NCBI RefSeq assembly: GCF_900964775.1
Contig: NC_041829.1
Coordinates: 9,278,863 to 9,342,862, forward strand
Reading direction: 5' to 3'
DNA: 64,000 nt
From: Scleropages formosus
Lineage: Eukaryota; Chordata; Actinopteri; Osteoglossiformes; Osteoglossidae
The translations under genes were made by a program, and so were the position numbers. The notes beneath the pieces are model-generated. The model did not search any database. It was not told the origin of the DNA and saw only the letters and a program-made list of their open reading frames with translations. Within the stretch, counting starts at the first letter, position 1. Every line of letters starts with the position of its first letter. Shown here in pieces: positions 11,440 to 24,059 of the stretch.

Positions 11440-14400
11440 ATGACTCTGAACACCGAGAGAGACGCCAAGGAGACGCTGCGGCGGAGGGCGAGCACCCCGA
11501 TCCCGTCGAGGACCCGCGATCCCGGGTGCGAGTCCGGCCCGCGCGCGCTCGGACACCCCGCGCTCGGACACTCGGCCTCCTACCAGCCCGGAGACCCCAC
11601 GGTGCGCAGCCGCGCGCACTGGTCCTCCGACTCGGAGGACTCGGACAGCTCCGGGTCCGAGTGCCTCTACCGGGTGGTCCTGCTGGGGGACCACGGCGTG
11701 GGCAAGTCCAGCCTGGCCGGTATATTCGCGGGGATCGTCGGGGAAAAGGACGCGAACGACCACCTGGGAGGTACCGCAGCTCCCTTCTGTACAGTTACTG
11801 TATTGTTCAAATATGAGGATCAGATATCATCTATTCTATGCTGCCACTTACTTTCAACTTTGTCTCCAGTTCCTGTGGGTCCGACAGTAAATGACACGTT
11901 ATTGTACAGATCGGGGCATCAGAAACACAATAAATTCTACTCAAACAGTTACAGTCTCATACAACCTAGTCTCATAATTGACATTGTATTGTAATGGCAA
12001 TGAAGCGAGTGGGGGGGTCCCAAATATTTCTTTATAACTCCCCTGTCCCTTATTTCTGATACTTTTCACCCCCCTCCCCCGCATATTTGCCGGCCTCTGC
12101 ATTCACTGCTGTTGCTAATACAATATTTTGGTGCCCAATACCTGACAAACTGTTGCTCTGCCTATTAAAAGTGCAATACTTATTATGACCCTATGTGATG
12201 AGGCATCAGTTTTTGCCCAGTCTGTGCGTCCGCAAAAGAGTAACAAGGTTTAGGTCATAGTGCAGTTATTTCTCACCCTCCGTTTATTTACAGTTCCACT
12301 GACTACTTACAGGTGTTTATTTCAGTTTACCGGTTTAGTTAACCACAAGAGCACGGTAACGTGAAGATGCGTTCGGTTCCGCCGGGGTTATTTTTGTCAC
12401 GTTGGGCCAAGTGTGACGGCTGTTCCCCGGAGCCCCCCAGATGCGCTGCGCTCAGCCGTCGGCCGAGTGACCGCAGAGCTGCCGGGATGTTCCCGTCAAG
12501 GCCGCGCTTTGTGCTCCTCGGGAACGGGCCGGCACATTTTGCACGAGGCGAGCAACACGCCTGAATACCTGTTGTGTTGTTTGTCCTTCTCCTTTCGTTG
12601 GGGGAAGGGGGTGGTCTGGGTTCGGGATTCGGTCTTTCCAGATCGCCAGCGCTTTCTGGTTGAGGTTCCGTTAAAGGGCCTGGAGGCACCGTGACCATTT
12701 TTCTGCTCCTTGTACGACCCCTGCGAGAGAACAAGCAGTTCTGACTGAGAGCGGGTGTTGAGAGACTTGTCAGCTGTCACGCGACTCGCGCCGAGAGGAT
12801 GCGGAGCGAACGTCACGCACAGCCCGACTGCTCGCGCCGCTGCGTTTCCGTGCGTCAGCAGATAAGTCCATCAAACCAAACTTCTAGAAGTTTCTCATTT
12901 TTGATGTGGACGCATGAGAACTCGCTGCGGGAACAGGGTGTGACGGGAGTGCGTAGCTCAGCCGCTGGCGGGCCTTGGGATATGGGCAGGTTTTTATTCC
13001 ATCCAGGCTTAGCTAGTCCAGATAATAAATAATAATGAAGCTTCTTTAGATGCATTGCGACACACACACACACCGCACATAGTTTTGCGCAGAATATATT
13101 TTCCAGAACGAGAAACAGTGAGTCGAACAGGACAGTTGTGTCCCTGTATGATGTAACATCTCCTACTAGACAAACACATCAGATGTTGACATCCAGCCCT
13201 TGTGTCCATTTAGGAATAAATCTGGTTTTACCGCTGTGTTTACCGGTTATCGACTCATCACCCTGGTTACTGTGACCTAGGAGGGTAACGGAGCCCTTAA
13301 TCATTCGCGAGGCGCTACACGCTGGAAGGCGTCCAGATATGAAGAAGACCAGGCTGTGAAGTTTGTGATGCCAGTGCTGCACGGGGCGGGGGGGGGGTGC
13401 TAAGGTGTCAGGTCTCGTCACTCCGCTGTCCAGGAATTGTACTCTCTGTTGTACCCTAGAGTGGGGCACTTACCTAAAGAGTGTCCTGCCAGGTAAATGG
13501 CTGAGTGTCAGAACCAGAAAGGTGCGTGTGCCACTTAGGATGTGAGTTTTAGCTAAAATAATCGTCATATTTAACAACGGTAAACTATTTGGGGTTTTAA
13601 GGGGCTCTCCGTCGTTCGGGATTAAGTCTGTGAAAATCAGGTCAGTTGGGTGGTGTTACATTGAACGAAAGACCGGCGATTCTATCAGATAGGCATGATG
13701 GGAGGTTAAGGGGTTGGGATGTGGGGATGGGCAGGGCTGGGGGCAAGAGGCGGGGAGGCCACACACCTCGTACCCCCTCCTCACGGACACACGCTGGCTG
13801 ACCTTGTTTTGCGGTTAGTGAGCGGCACAGTGACCGGTCCCTATCGAACCGACTGCACGTGGAGCTGCCCGTTTAGTCTGCGGAAGGTTGTGTGCGGCAG
13901 TAGTGTTCACGCAGAGACTGTGGTGTGTGCGGCTTAGAGGTGAGGTCCCCATCCAGCTGGGTGAATTTTACGGTTTCTGTTCAGCGCTAGTACCCTGATC
14001 GAGGCTATAACAGCACGAGCGGGAAGTCCTTCCCGGGGCCTGGTCATTACAGGGCAGATGCCTTAACCGCTACACCACCTGCTGTCTCCTTTGTTGGAGT
14101 GTTTTACCCTAATTACTGTGATGGGACAGCACAGCGGAAAAATAAAGGAAGTTTGAAAAGTGTCTTTCAGCCTGAAAATTATCTGCAAAATACAGGGCTG
14201 CCCCCTCCCCCCACTCCCCCCACAGGCGGAAGGCGGCATGGTGTGCGCGTGGGCGTCGGTGCGAGGGAGTCGGCCGCCAGGGTGACGGCAACGGTGCAGC
14301 AACCCAACAGCTGGCAGCCCTCCCCCGGGAGACGAAGACCGCACCGAGGGGGGTCCACGACCCTGGAGCAGGAAGCGGCGTGACCCCGTTCCTCCCGTTT

Positions 14401-15841
14401 ATTGAGCCCGGGGGAGAGTGAACCCACCTCTGATTCACAGCTTTTCTCCGCCTGTCGTTGCCAACCGTTTTCTGGCACAGGGTCGCAGTGGTCTGGAGTC
14501 CATCCTGGAAGCATGGGGCGTGAGGGGTACACTGCGGGACGCACTTCTTACTGTGCCATTGCTTATAAAGACATATGTTCGTGTTGTGTGAACACCCCTT
14601 TTAACGTGCGCTCGTGTTCGAGGCACAGGTTTCCGAAGTTATTGTTCCGAACACAAAGATGTCGGTTCGGTAGGTTTCCGTGGCGACGGAACAGCAGCTT
14701 CCCGCTTTCACGGCGGCGCAACTGGAAAAACGGGACATATTTTGGATGCGATTGCGCTGGTTTATGTGTGAACGCGTTACTTTAGGGTCGGGGTACTCGG
14801 AATACTTACACTTTGATCTGTCGTGAGTGGATTAAAAAAAAACACCGACTGTTTGAGTAAACGAGGTATGGTAAAATTCTGGTAGGGTAATTCTTGTTCG
14901 ACACTAAATAAGGAGCCGTGATTCAGACTGGGCTGAAATAGATTGAATAGCTTTTATAGGAGGATAATGAATGGCAATAAAAGCATCACGTTCTCTCTGT
15001 CACACACACACACACACACGCACACACACACGCACGCACTCAAAGCCAAGACACACACGTGCAGGCCGTGACCTTGTACGTGTTGTGCTGCAGCGAGGCG
15101 GTAAAGGCCAACGCAGAGGTTGGCTCATCCGATACGCTGCCATCCAAGGCAAACAATCCATTTCTGCTCATAAATCCCTCATTATTTAATTTCTTTTTTC
15201 CAAAAAAAAAGATGGAGGGATGATTGACTTGGCGACAGGAAATACCCGACCCCGCGCGCTACCGGACTTCCCGTAGCTTCGGCCTCAGCAGGGACGATCT
15301 CTGTCGTTTCAGAGGACACGTACGAGAGGACTCTGACGGTGGACGGCGAGGAGACCACGCTCATCGTCATGGACACGTGGGAGACGGAGAAACAGGTACT
15401 GCGTCGGACCGCCGTGCTCGCACCTTCGGGACCGTGTCAGGTTGGACGGGGTGTTTTTAGGAGACTAAGGAAACGAAAACACCCGGAGAGTGTGCGTCTC
15501 GCAGGGCCGACGTCACCGTCGCCTGCGGAACACGGCATTTGCGGCGTCCCACACTGGGGCTGCCCTCGCGGAAACAGCGACTGACCACGTGCGGTCGTGA
15601 CTTGGTTTGCCCGGTTCGACGTTTAGCGCCTAAGCGAAGATCCTGTGGAAAACGAGTCGCCGCATCTCCCCGTTGTTCTATAGAGAGACGCAAGAGCTGT
15701 TTACGTGTCAAGGCCAGGTGTTCGAATAGGCTTCCTATTCCAGTTGGGGGACCCTTGGCTTGGGGCCCCTCTGGGGGACGACGAGGTGCAGGGACGCAGG
15801 AGCCGATGTGAACCACGAGCGAGTCTTCAGCCTGAGTGAAC

Positions 15842-15882
<41 letters not shown>

Positions 15883-18084
15883 CTGTCCTTCTCACCGCGT
15901 TGTGGAAAAATGTGTGTGCGTGTCAGTCGCCCGTGGCGAAAATCCATGGTCCGCAGCCGAAGTGGAGCGAAAGACCGACCGTGTTTTCACTGTGCCCGCG
16001 CACCGAGGGTACACCGCTCGCCGCGAGGGCTCATTATGCCAGTATTGATTAGACTGAGGGCCAGACTGCGAAGGCCATGTTCGCGTTGTCGGTCGACAAG
16101 GACGTCACGTTGCGGTGTGGCGCTCCGCCGGGACACTGGACACCAGAGGGGATGTCGGGTTATTGAACGTGGCAGTCAGCCGGTAGCCTAGTGGTTAAGG
16201 ACACCGACCTGCAACCTAACCGAAAGGTTGTGGTTTTCATTGCCAGAGGGTACCCTAACCAGAGCCGCAACCAAAACGCTTACCCTAATTCATACCTTAA
16301 CCCCAAAATTTACCCTAATTCATACCTTAACCCCAACATTTACCCTAATTCATACCTTAACCTCAACATTTACCCTAATTCATACCGTAACCCCAAAATT
16401 TACCCTGATTCATACCTTAACCTCAACATTTACCCTAATTCATACCTTAACCCCAACACTTACCCTAATACTTACTTTAACCCCAACATTTACTCTAATT
16501 CATACCTTAACCCCAACACTTACCCTAATACTTACTTTAACCCTAACACTTACCCTAACCAAACCCTACCTCCCTTCAGTAAGCGTGTTAAGTACACCGA
16601 CTCGTCACGCTGGCCAGGGGAGCGAACCCGACTGCTTCTCTTACCCTCTTGAGCCGAGAAACCGCAGCAAAGAGCACGTGTACCGCCCTTCCTCGCTGTT
16701 TAGGTCTCGAGTCCGGTGTTTCCCAGAAGATGAGGGAGGAACGTTGTGCTTCTTTGCAGGATGAGCTGGTCAACAGTCTGCGCTGAGCAGGACTTCAAGG
16801 AGATGATGCACTTTTGAGTGATTTTGAATTTTTAATTGTTTTTCTCTACCGGTTATATGTGAAGCAAAAAGTCTTAAGAAGCACAGCGAAGTGTTTGACG
16901 GAACCGATCTTGTGTTATTAACCCTTGTGCTGCCGTGACTTAGAGGTAAAAGCGACTTTGTATTTGAGAACAAAGCCGGTTATGAACAAACTTTTGGCCC
17001 CAGTTGAGTTCAGAAAGTGAGAGTGAGTATTTTCAGTGTGTAAAACAGCAAACGGAGTATTGTACCCTTTTAACACCGTGTGGCCGCGTGTCTCGCTCTG
17101 CCAGGAGGAAGACGAGAAGTGGGTGCAGGACTACTGCATGCAGGTGGGCAACGCCTACGTTATCGTTTACTCCATCACGGACCGCTCCAGCTTCGAGAGC
17201 GCCTCCGAGTTGCGCATCCAGCTGCGCCGCATGCGGCAGGCTGAGAACATTCCCATCATCCTTGTGGGCAACAAGAGTGACCTGGTCCGGTGCCGGGAGG
17301 TGGCCGTGGAAGGTGAGGTGTCCCGCAGTGTGAAATCACGGTGTGCTTATGCAATTATGAGATGCTTGTCTCCAAAGTGACGTACAACTCAGAAGGTGCG
17401 TCAGTAACAGACAAAGAGCTTTAGACATAGATATAGGATTATGGACACACAACTTGTGTGTGGGACACCACCATGTTGCTGGTTCACATCCCTCCAGTAG
17501 CTCCTATAGAAGTGACATTCGGATAGCAAATACATAGATAATCGTAGCAGATGGTGTCGGACTCATCTATGGAGATGTCAGGAGATCAGGAGAGAAGTGG
17601 CTCTCAAAGAGACGGTTTGAGACCCTCCTTGAATGTGGGAGGGATTCAGCAGCTCTGAAGCACAGTGGGAGCTCTTTCTGGAGAACTAGTGCAGAAAGGG
17701 TCTTGATGTTCCCTATAAGACCGACCGTTTGTGCCATTAGACAGAAGAAGTGAAAGGTCACGTAGGGCGACGCTGACGTTTGGTGGTGTTGCGCTGCCTG
17801 CTGCAGAGGGCCGGGCCTGCGCCGTGGTCTTCGACTGCAAGTTCATCGAGACGTCCGCCTCGCTGCACCACAACGTCCACGAGCTGTTCGAGGGCATCGT
17901 GCGGCAGATCCGCCTGCGGCGCGACAGCAAGGAGACCAACGAGCGGCGGCGCTCCATCTACAAGCGCAAGGAGAGCATCACCAAGAAGGCGCGCCGCTTC
18001 CTGGACCGCCTCGTGGCCCGGAACAACAAGAAGATGGCACTCAAGGTGCGCTCCAAGTCCTGCCACGACCTCTCTGTGCTTTAA
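11440..18084 (+). CDS. REM1: REM1, RGK-family Ras-like GTPase, 4 coding exons
   Basis: Coding exons 11440-11770, 15313-15395, 17105-17312 and 17807-18084 join in phase to 299 residues; human REM1 has 298. The start is set by MTLNTERDAKETLRRRASTP, which matches the REM1 N-terminus; upstream in-frame ATG at 11248 reads untranslated sequence. The N-terminal extension is basic then Ser/Asp-rich (residues about 62-75). The P-loop GDHGVGKSS is at residues 83-91. The switch II region reads DTWE instead of the Ras DxxG, a hallmark of RGK proteins. Other motifs are NKSD (guanine binding) and ETSAS. The C-terminus has a basic tail and the conserved RSKSCHDLSVL ending, with no CAAX box. The family binds Ca-channel beta subunits and lowers voltage-gated calcium current at the plasma membrane. 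Introns 1 (3.5 kb) and 2 (1.7 kb) are GC-rich and repeat-laden. The gene looks intact. Confidence 0.95.
13940..14090 (-). repeat. family B SINE, reverse, diverged
   Basis: It ends on + with CCTTAACCGCTACACCACCTGCTGTC, the complement of the SINE head. Inside are GTGAATTTTACGG and TACCCTGATCGAGGC remnants. Confidence 0.65.
14448..14545 (-). repeat. L2-type tail fragment
   Basis: GGGTCGCAGTGGTCTGGAGT, CCATCCTGGAAGCATGGGGC and related words are complements of the tail seen at 18900-19000. Confidence 0.6.
15847..15880. repeat. (GT)n(GA)n microsatellite
   Basis: GTGTGTGTG followed by about 15 GA units, within REM1 intron 2. Confidence 0.9.
16170..16235 (+). repeat. SINE head fragment next to minisatellite
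   Basis: AGCCGGTAGCCTAGTGGTTA followed by AACCGAAAGGTTGTGGTTTT resembles a tRNA-like SINE head. The repeat array begins directly after it. Confidence 0.55.
16240..16565. repeat. 30-bp telomere-like minisatellite in REM1 intron 2
   Basis: About nine copies of a 30-bp unit run head to tail, each built of CATACCTTAACCCCAACATT plus TACCCTAATT, with few substitutions. Each unit contains TTAACCCC and TACCCTAA, close to the telomere hexamer complement CCCTAA. The period is a multiple of three, so two frames stay open by chance and give NSYLNPNIYP-type peptide repeats. I do not read these as genes. Confidence 0.9.
17403..17690 (+). repeat. unnamed dispersed repeat, copy 2
   Basis: It matches the reverse complement of 7790-8065 and partly matches 58715-58865. 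It lies in REM1 intron 3. Confidence 0.75.
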
Positions 18085-19685
18085 CTCCTTGCCCCCCCCC
18101 CCCGACCCCCAAAGCCACATCTGCCTCGAGCCCTGAGCCGCTTCCTTCCGTTTTGACGAACTTATGTAAAAATGGATGACGTGCCGTCCGAGGCAAAGTA
18201 AACACAGCGAATGGAAACTGCTTTCGTTTTCCAGTTTGTCCGGTTTATTTCTATTAACTAGACATTTTTGTAAAAGCAAGTAGAATATTTGTTTTGCTTT
18301 TTCTAAAACCGGACCGCCTGAAGAATTTTTTTTTTTTTGTTTTAACTCCCACTTTTGGAAGCGGTTTGGAATTTCGGCCGATTCATCAAGTGAAACGTAT
18401 GAGGCTGATAAAGCGCGGCGTTTTTGGAATTTGCACCCAGGACCTTCGGGCACCGCGAGGATCACAAATACGAAATGATTTTGGCAGCAAGTGGGACAAA
18501 TCAACCATTCGTCCAGCCCTCTCCAGGTTGGTCGGTGGAAATAATCTTTGAAACACCTGCCCCCCATGTCTCTTGGCTCCGTTATTTATTTGCACCAGTT
18601 CTTGCTGAAGCCGTGAGAAGATCCGTGAAGGGAATAAATGGATTTAAGCGCTCGTCAACAAAAACAAGTCCTAAACACACTTCTGTGCTTTCAGACACAC
18701 TTTGGGAACAACTCACTGATGGACAACTCGCTCCCTGTGTTCATGTGCGTTTCTTCCAGGTGCTCTGGTTTCCTCCCACAGTCCAAAGAAGTGTTTTGGG
18801 TGAACTGGTGACAGTAAATTGCCCTTAGTGTGTTGTGTGTGAATGAGTGCGTGACTGTCACGTGATGGACTGGTGTCGTGTCCTGTCCTGTCCTATCCCG
18901 TCCTGTCCATCCTGTACCCCGGCTCACGCCCCGTGTTTCCAGGATAAGCTCTGGACCTCCGCGGCCCTGCAGTGGACAAGCAGCTAATGATAATGGGTGG
19001 ATCTGGTCACGGATGGTCACAGGCGGTCTTGGAAACTCACAGTCATGCCAGCTCATCTGAGAAAGGGCTCTTGTGTCTCCAGACTGTGCTCTTCACAGTT
19101 TCTTGTGAGTTTCTACCAAAGAAGGGAAGGACCCACGGATGAACTTCACCCCGAGAACTCAGGTTTGACCGGCTGGGCATGGCAGTCGATCGGGATCTTT
19201 GGGCGATATTTTGACCTCGAAAAAGAACCCCCTTTCCAGGACGGGGAACTTGTTCCTGCACTCAACATGCCATTTTTTTCCTGGAATCTAGTGGCTCTTC
19301 TTGTTTTTTTGGACAGGACGCAACAGATAGATTTTTTGTTTCTTCCGCCCTTTGTTCTCCGCTCCAACCCTGTAGCAAATTCTCTGACCGCTTCTCCTGA
19401 GCGTACCGCGCATTCGCCGGCTCTTTCCTTTGAGTGCTTCAACATGGTCGCAACATGGCACAAAAACACTGACATTTGAACCAAAGTTCCCTGCTAATTG
19501 ATTCAAGATACTGTCCTCTCTTCTGCCCTTTGAGCATGACAAATGCGAGCAATATACACTATATGTATATATATATATATGTGTGTATATATATATATAC
19601 ATATAGTACAGATGGATTAACTTGTGACTCTTTACTACGGTTTTTGTAAATATACAACGTTTAGGATTTTTTATGATGAAATAAA
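18085..19685 (+). other. REM1 3' UTR, inferred
   Basis: No coding signal follows the TAA. AATAAA occurs at 19680-19685, giving a 1.6-kb 3' UTR that includes an L2-type tail (18757-19003) and a TA/TATG-rich palindromic tract (19560-19607). An earlier AATAAA lies at about 18635. Confidence 0.5.
18757..19003 (+). repeat. L2-type SINE/LINE tail
   Basis: It carries GGTTTCCTCCCACAGTCCAA, GTGAACTGGTGACAGTAAAT, GTGATGGACTGGTGTCGTGT, and near the end TGGACAAGCAGCTAATGATA. The CCTGT unit is locally expanded (18878-18912). Confidence 0.75.
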
Positions 19686-19855
19686 GTAAATATATGCATT
19701 ACACATGTTTTGTCCTTGCAGCTGAGTTCTTCCCTGGGACTTACCGTATTCCTCACGTCCAGGTGGAGTTCGTTAAGTGGATCTTTCGTTCTGTATCGTG
19801 AGCCAAGTCCGAATTGCGTTCAAAGAACATGGTCACGACAATCAGACTTGGTCTG

Positions 19856-20035
19856 AGGCAGTGGGTGGCGCAGTGGTTTGGGTTAGTCACCGTGCGAATG
19901 AGAGACTCGGGTTTGAATCGAACCTCCTGCTGTAGTGGCCTTGATCATGGTACTCAGAATCGGTACGGTAAAAATTACCCTGCCGTGTAGATCAGTAAAT
20001 CAGTGTGAGCAACTTAGTGTGCAAACCTCACAGCA
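19856..20035 (+). repeat. family B SINE
   Basis: It has the head GTGGGTGGCGCAGTGGTTTG, B box GGTTTGAATCG, then CTTGATCATGGTACTCAG and AAAAATTACCCTGCCGTGTA. Confidence 0.75.
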
Positions 20036-20061
20036 CATATCACCTAAGAGAAAAGTGTCAG

Positions 20062-20275
20062 AAATCACACACACAGTCTGAAACCACTCATCCCAAGTGG
20101 GGGCTGCGGCAAACCAGAGCCCAACCCGGCAACACAGGGTGCAAGGCTGGAGGGGGAGAGGACACACCCGGGAGGGGACGCCAGTCTGTCACAAGGCACC
20201 CCAAGCAGGACTTGAACCCTACACCTGCCAGAGAGCGGGACCCAGTCAAACCCACTGTGCCACCAGGCCCTGTGT
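20062..20275 (-). repeat. family A SINE, reverse copy
   Basis: (CA)n, then CAGTCTGAAACCACTCATCC through GACGCCAGTCTGTCACAAGG to CCCACTGTGCCACCAGGCCC, the reverse of the copy at 890. Confidence 0.8.
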
Positions 20276-20644
20276 ACAGCCTGAAACCACGGCCAAACGA
20301 GTACCCGTCATGTCCCAGAGCGTGGGCCGACCAGGTTCAGCCGAGGACATCTCACAGCTTTCCCAGGACAGGGCGTCTCCGGTCAACCCCCTGCACAGGC
20401 AGAAGCAGCTCCGAGGGGAAGCACGCCTGGTTCCGGGTCTCTGGACTGACTACTATTTCTGGGGCTGTTTCTCAGCAGTGTTTTACTTGTTGACAGCTGC
20501 TGGCGGTGCCCACTCCTTCAAGGCCTTGTGAGTTTGGGTGGAGAAACAGTACAGTCTTGGCAGCAGTGGCTAAATCTGCTCCAGCACAGTAAAATTCAAA
20601 CGTCATCCTTCATATTTACAACAATTTACCAAAAGCATTGGAAA

Positions 20645-20735
20645 CATGATGATGAAACCCCTAACTCTAAACCTTAATCCTAACCGCTAATCCAAACCCA
20701 TCCCCTAACCCTAACCCCTAACACTCTCAGTGGTT
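20645..20735. repeat. degenerate telomere-like repeat
   Basis: A short run of CCTAAC/CCTAAT-type words, including CCCCTAACCCTAACCCCTAA, is an interstitial telomere-like tract in the same strand sense as the array at 16240. Confidence 0.7.
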
Positions 20736-20862
20736 CTTTGTCAGATCTGCTGTAAAACCCCAGAGACACCAGAAAGGCCAAAAAGTTTTGAGTTCGTACC
20801 AGTTCTGAGTAGGCAGTGTGGCATTACATAGAGGAAGTCTGTTTTATTCTTCATCATCATGT

Positions 20863-21964
20863 ACACTCATGGAGCACTTTATTAGGAACACCTGCTTATT
20901 CATGCAAGTATCTAATCATCCAGTCATGTAGTCATAGCATAAAATAAATCATGAAATCATCATAATCATAAAATCATACAGATACCAGTCAGGAGCTTCA
21001 GTTAATGCTCACATCAAACACCAGAATGGGGGAAAAAATATGATCTCAGTGATTTTGACCGTTACATGATTGTTGATGCCAGACAGGATCGTTTGAGTAT
21101 TTCTATAACTGCTGATCTCCTGTAATTTTCACGCAGAGTCCCTAGAGTCTATCAGAATGGTGCGAAAAGCAAAAAACAACCAGTGAACGACAGTTCTGCG
21201 GATAGAAACACCTTGTTGCTGAGACTGATTTGAGCTGATAGAAAGGCTACAGTAACTCATGTAACCACCCTTTAGGACTTCGTTGAACAGAAAAGCATCT
21301 CTGAATGCACCACACGTTGAACCTTGAGGCAGGTGGACTACAACAGCAGAAGCCCACGTTGCGTTCCACTCCTGTCAGTCAAGAACAGAATGCTGAGGCT
21401 GCAGTGGACACAGGCTCACCAAAACTGGACAGCTGAAGACTGGAAAAACGTAGCCTGGTCTGATGAATTTCAATTTCTACCAAGGAACACAGATGGTACG
21501 GTCAGAATTTGGCATCAACAACATGAATCCATGGACCCAACCTGCCTTGTGTCAACAGTCCAGGCTGGTGGTGGTGGTGGTGTAATGGTGTGGGGATTAT
21601 TGAAATTTTCTTGGCACACTTCAATGCCATATCCTGAGTATTGTTGCTGACCGTGGGCATCCCTTTTATGACCGCAATTTACCCATCTTCTAATGGCTAG
21701 TTCCAGCATAATGCACCATGTCACAAATCAAAAGTTATCTCGAGATGGTTTCATGAACATGACGGTGAGCTCGGTGTTCTTCCCAGTCATCGAATCGGAA
21801 TCCAGTAGAAGACCTTTGGGATGTGGCAGAAAGTGCATGATGCAATCATGTCGACATGGACCAGAATATCAAAGGAATGTTTCCAACACCTTGTGGCAGG
21901 AAAGCAAAGGGTGGCCCTACCCAGTATTAGTATAGTGTTCCTAATGAAGTGCTCAGTGAATGCA
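20863..21964 (+). mobile_element. decayed Tc1/mariner transposon
   Basis: The two ends are inverted repeats: TGGAGCACTTTATTAGGAAC near 20870 and GTTCCTAATGAAGTGCTCAG near 21938. The interior is a Tc1-type transposase remnant. Recognisable words are RLQWTQAHQNWTAEDWKNV, WSDEFQF (first catalytic Asp region), GGGGGVMVWG and a frame reading FQHNAPCH, where active copies have DNAPCH, so the second catalytic Asp codon is gone. The third catalytic region is cut by a stop near 21806. The longest surviving frame is 21324-21650. The element cannot encode a working transposase. Confidence 0.9.
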
Positions 21965-23547
21965 TGAATGGTGTGGTTCTGGTGAACGTGACCTGACGGA
22001 GGTGCTTAACTAACACTTAAACACATTTTTTTTAATCTTTCTTGGACCGTTAGATGCTTTTAGACGTTTTTAGATCAACGTGCCCCCTACTGCCGTTTCC
22101 CATCCAACTCCGGTACGATTGCCGCGGCACAGCGAGCGGCTCGGTTCGTTGCAGGACAGGAAAATATGAGAACCGATCGATGCAGCCCCTTCGCTAAGAT
22201 AACGGTCGATAACCTGTCGGGTTACCAAAGTGCAAAAACACTTTGGAAATTGTGCTTTTCTCTCTGCTCTTTGCACGGCACAGCGGATAGCACTGGCGCC
22301 TCGCACATTCTCGCCTGCGGCTTTGAATGTGCGTTCGAATCGGGTTTCCTCCATCAGACAAGGTATTATTACTAATAACGGAGGGATACGTGTCTCTTTC
22401 AGGAGAAACGAGACGGCCGAACACGCCGGAAGTCGTGTTCCATTTCACAGTCGCGGTTTCCGTTTTATTCCAGCGCCAAACTCTTCTGTCCGCTAAGAAA
22501 AGCCAAAGTTCGGTGAACTAGATGAGCAACGTCTTTGCTGTTGTCCCCTTTGCCGAGGAGCAGTTTATGTAACTTGTGAATATCTGGTGGTTGTGTTTAC
22601 GGCAGTGAAAGCAGCGCTTTTGTGTCGAGTCTAAATATGCGTTAATTATTTTTATTGAAAGGGACGCGATGTTACTGGAAAGCTGTTATGTGCTTTATGT
22701 GTGTTTATAGGTGTTTATGTCTTTGTGTGTGGTGGTGCGTGTGCGCGCGTGTCTTTGTGCCCGTCTGGGCGCGTGTGGACGTATGTGTGTGTGCGCGCTC
22801 GCATTCCGATGCATGTTTGTGTGTGCTCCGTTGCTCGCTCGTTCGCTCGCTCGCTCGGCCTTCACTCAGCAGGGCCCAGGCGCCGGGCCAGCTCTGTATC
22901 AGGGCCGGGCCGCACTGACGGGCCTGGGTCAGCTCTTTCCACTCTCCCTGTGACAGCCGAGCCGGGGGGGGGCGGGGGCGGGGGAGGGGCCGCTGGCTGC
23001 AGGCTGGGGCGCATTGATTCAGTCTGGGTAATGGAAAAAGTGCGTCGCACCCCACAGCCCCGGCCTCTGAACCATTGCAACATCCAAACACACACACACA
23101 CACGCACGCAAACGCTGTTCTCCCCGAGCACGTAAACACACATTCGTGTTGCCTGTCTACGTTGCCATAAGGCCACAGGCTGGTGATTAATATTCTGCAA
23201 CTATTCAAGGTAAAACCCTTTAAACTCGTTTAAGTCGTAGTGAAGCATCTCGCTGTGTGTGTGTGTGTGTTTTGGTGGAGACGCGTCGTTCATACCAAGA
23301 GCAGTGTCTTCCGCTGGTCACACCGGCTGCTCCAGCAGTGTCCGGCTGCACACGTTTGTGAAATGTGGACAGAGAAAGGTTGGGCTCACAACCCATCTGC
23401 TATGACCACACACACACACGGATAATCTAGGAACAAAAGGGAACTACAGTTTTAATAATGTTCAAAGTGGCCAAACAGCTGTACTGGAAACGAGTCACAG
23501 CCCCACCAATGGAATGGCGACAGTATGTGCCATGTGCTTGATTAACA

Positions 23548-23775
23548 AGCTCTGGTTTCCTCCCACAGTCCACAGACATGTGTTTGGGTGAACTGAAGGC
23601 TCTAAATTGCCCTTTGTGTGTGTGTACCTGAGAGAGAGAAAGAGAGAGAGAGAGATAGATTGCCTTGTGATGGACTGGTTTCTCATCCAGCCTCAGACTA
23701 TGTGCTTCCAGGATAGGCTCTGGATTACCATGACCCTACACTTGACCCTGACAGTTACTGGTAAAGGATGGATCT
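23548..23775 (+). repeat. L2-type SINE/LINE tail
   Basis: GGTTTCCTCCCACAGTCCAC, GGGTGAACTGAAGGCTCTAA, a GT/GA tract, TGTGATGGACTGGTTTCTCA and TCCAGGATAGGCTCTGGATT appear in order. Confidence 0.8.
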
Positions 23776-23836
23776 ATATTTCAACAGTGTAGTCTTTTAC
23801 TGTTCACAGAGAATAACAGCAGCATTGTTTTCCCAG

Positions 23837-23838
23837 TA

Positions 23839-23872
<34 letters not shown>

Positions 23873-23905
23873 ATTATTATTATTATTATTAGTAGTAGTA
23901 GTAGT
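23837..23905. repeat. (ATT)n trinucleotide microsatellite
   Basis: About 20 ATT/TTA units pass into AGTAGTAGTAGTAG. Confidence 0.95.
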
Positions 23906-24059
23906 CGTCACAGCACATTTTCTTCCCCTGTTCCCAGAATCACTGGAGCTCCGGCCAACTTTCCAAAATACCGTTGCCCTAAGCAGCCGCATGTTGTCTT
24001 CCCTTGTTTTGCAGCATGTAAGCGTGCACCTCTCCACGCACACGCATGTATACACACGG

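Larger units (their letters stand above)
11771..15312 (+). other. REM1 intron 1
   Basis: GC-rich with no second gene. It holds a reverse family B SINE (13940-14090), a reverse L2-type tail fragment (14448-14545), and a (CA)n/(CG) tract at about 15001-15040. Long frames here lack family similarity that I can recognise. Confidence 0.7.

Noticed and set aside
16191-16764. Two overlapping frames encoding 10-residue repeats
   Set aside because: They are produced by the 30-bp minisatellite, whose period keeps frames open; they lie in a REM1 intron.
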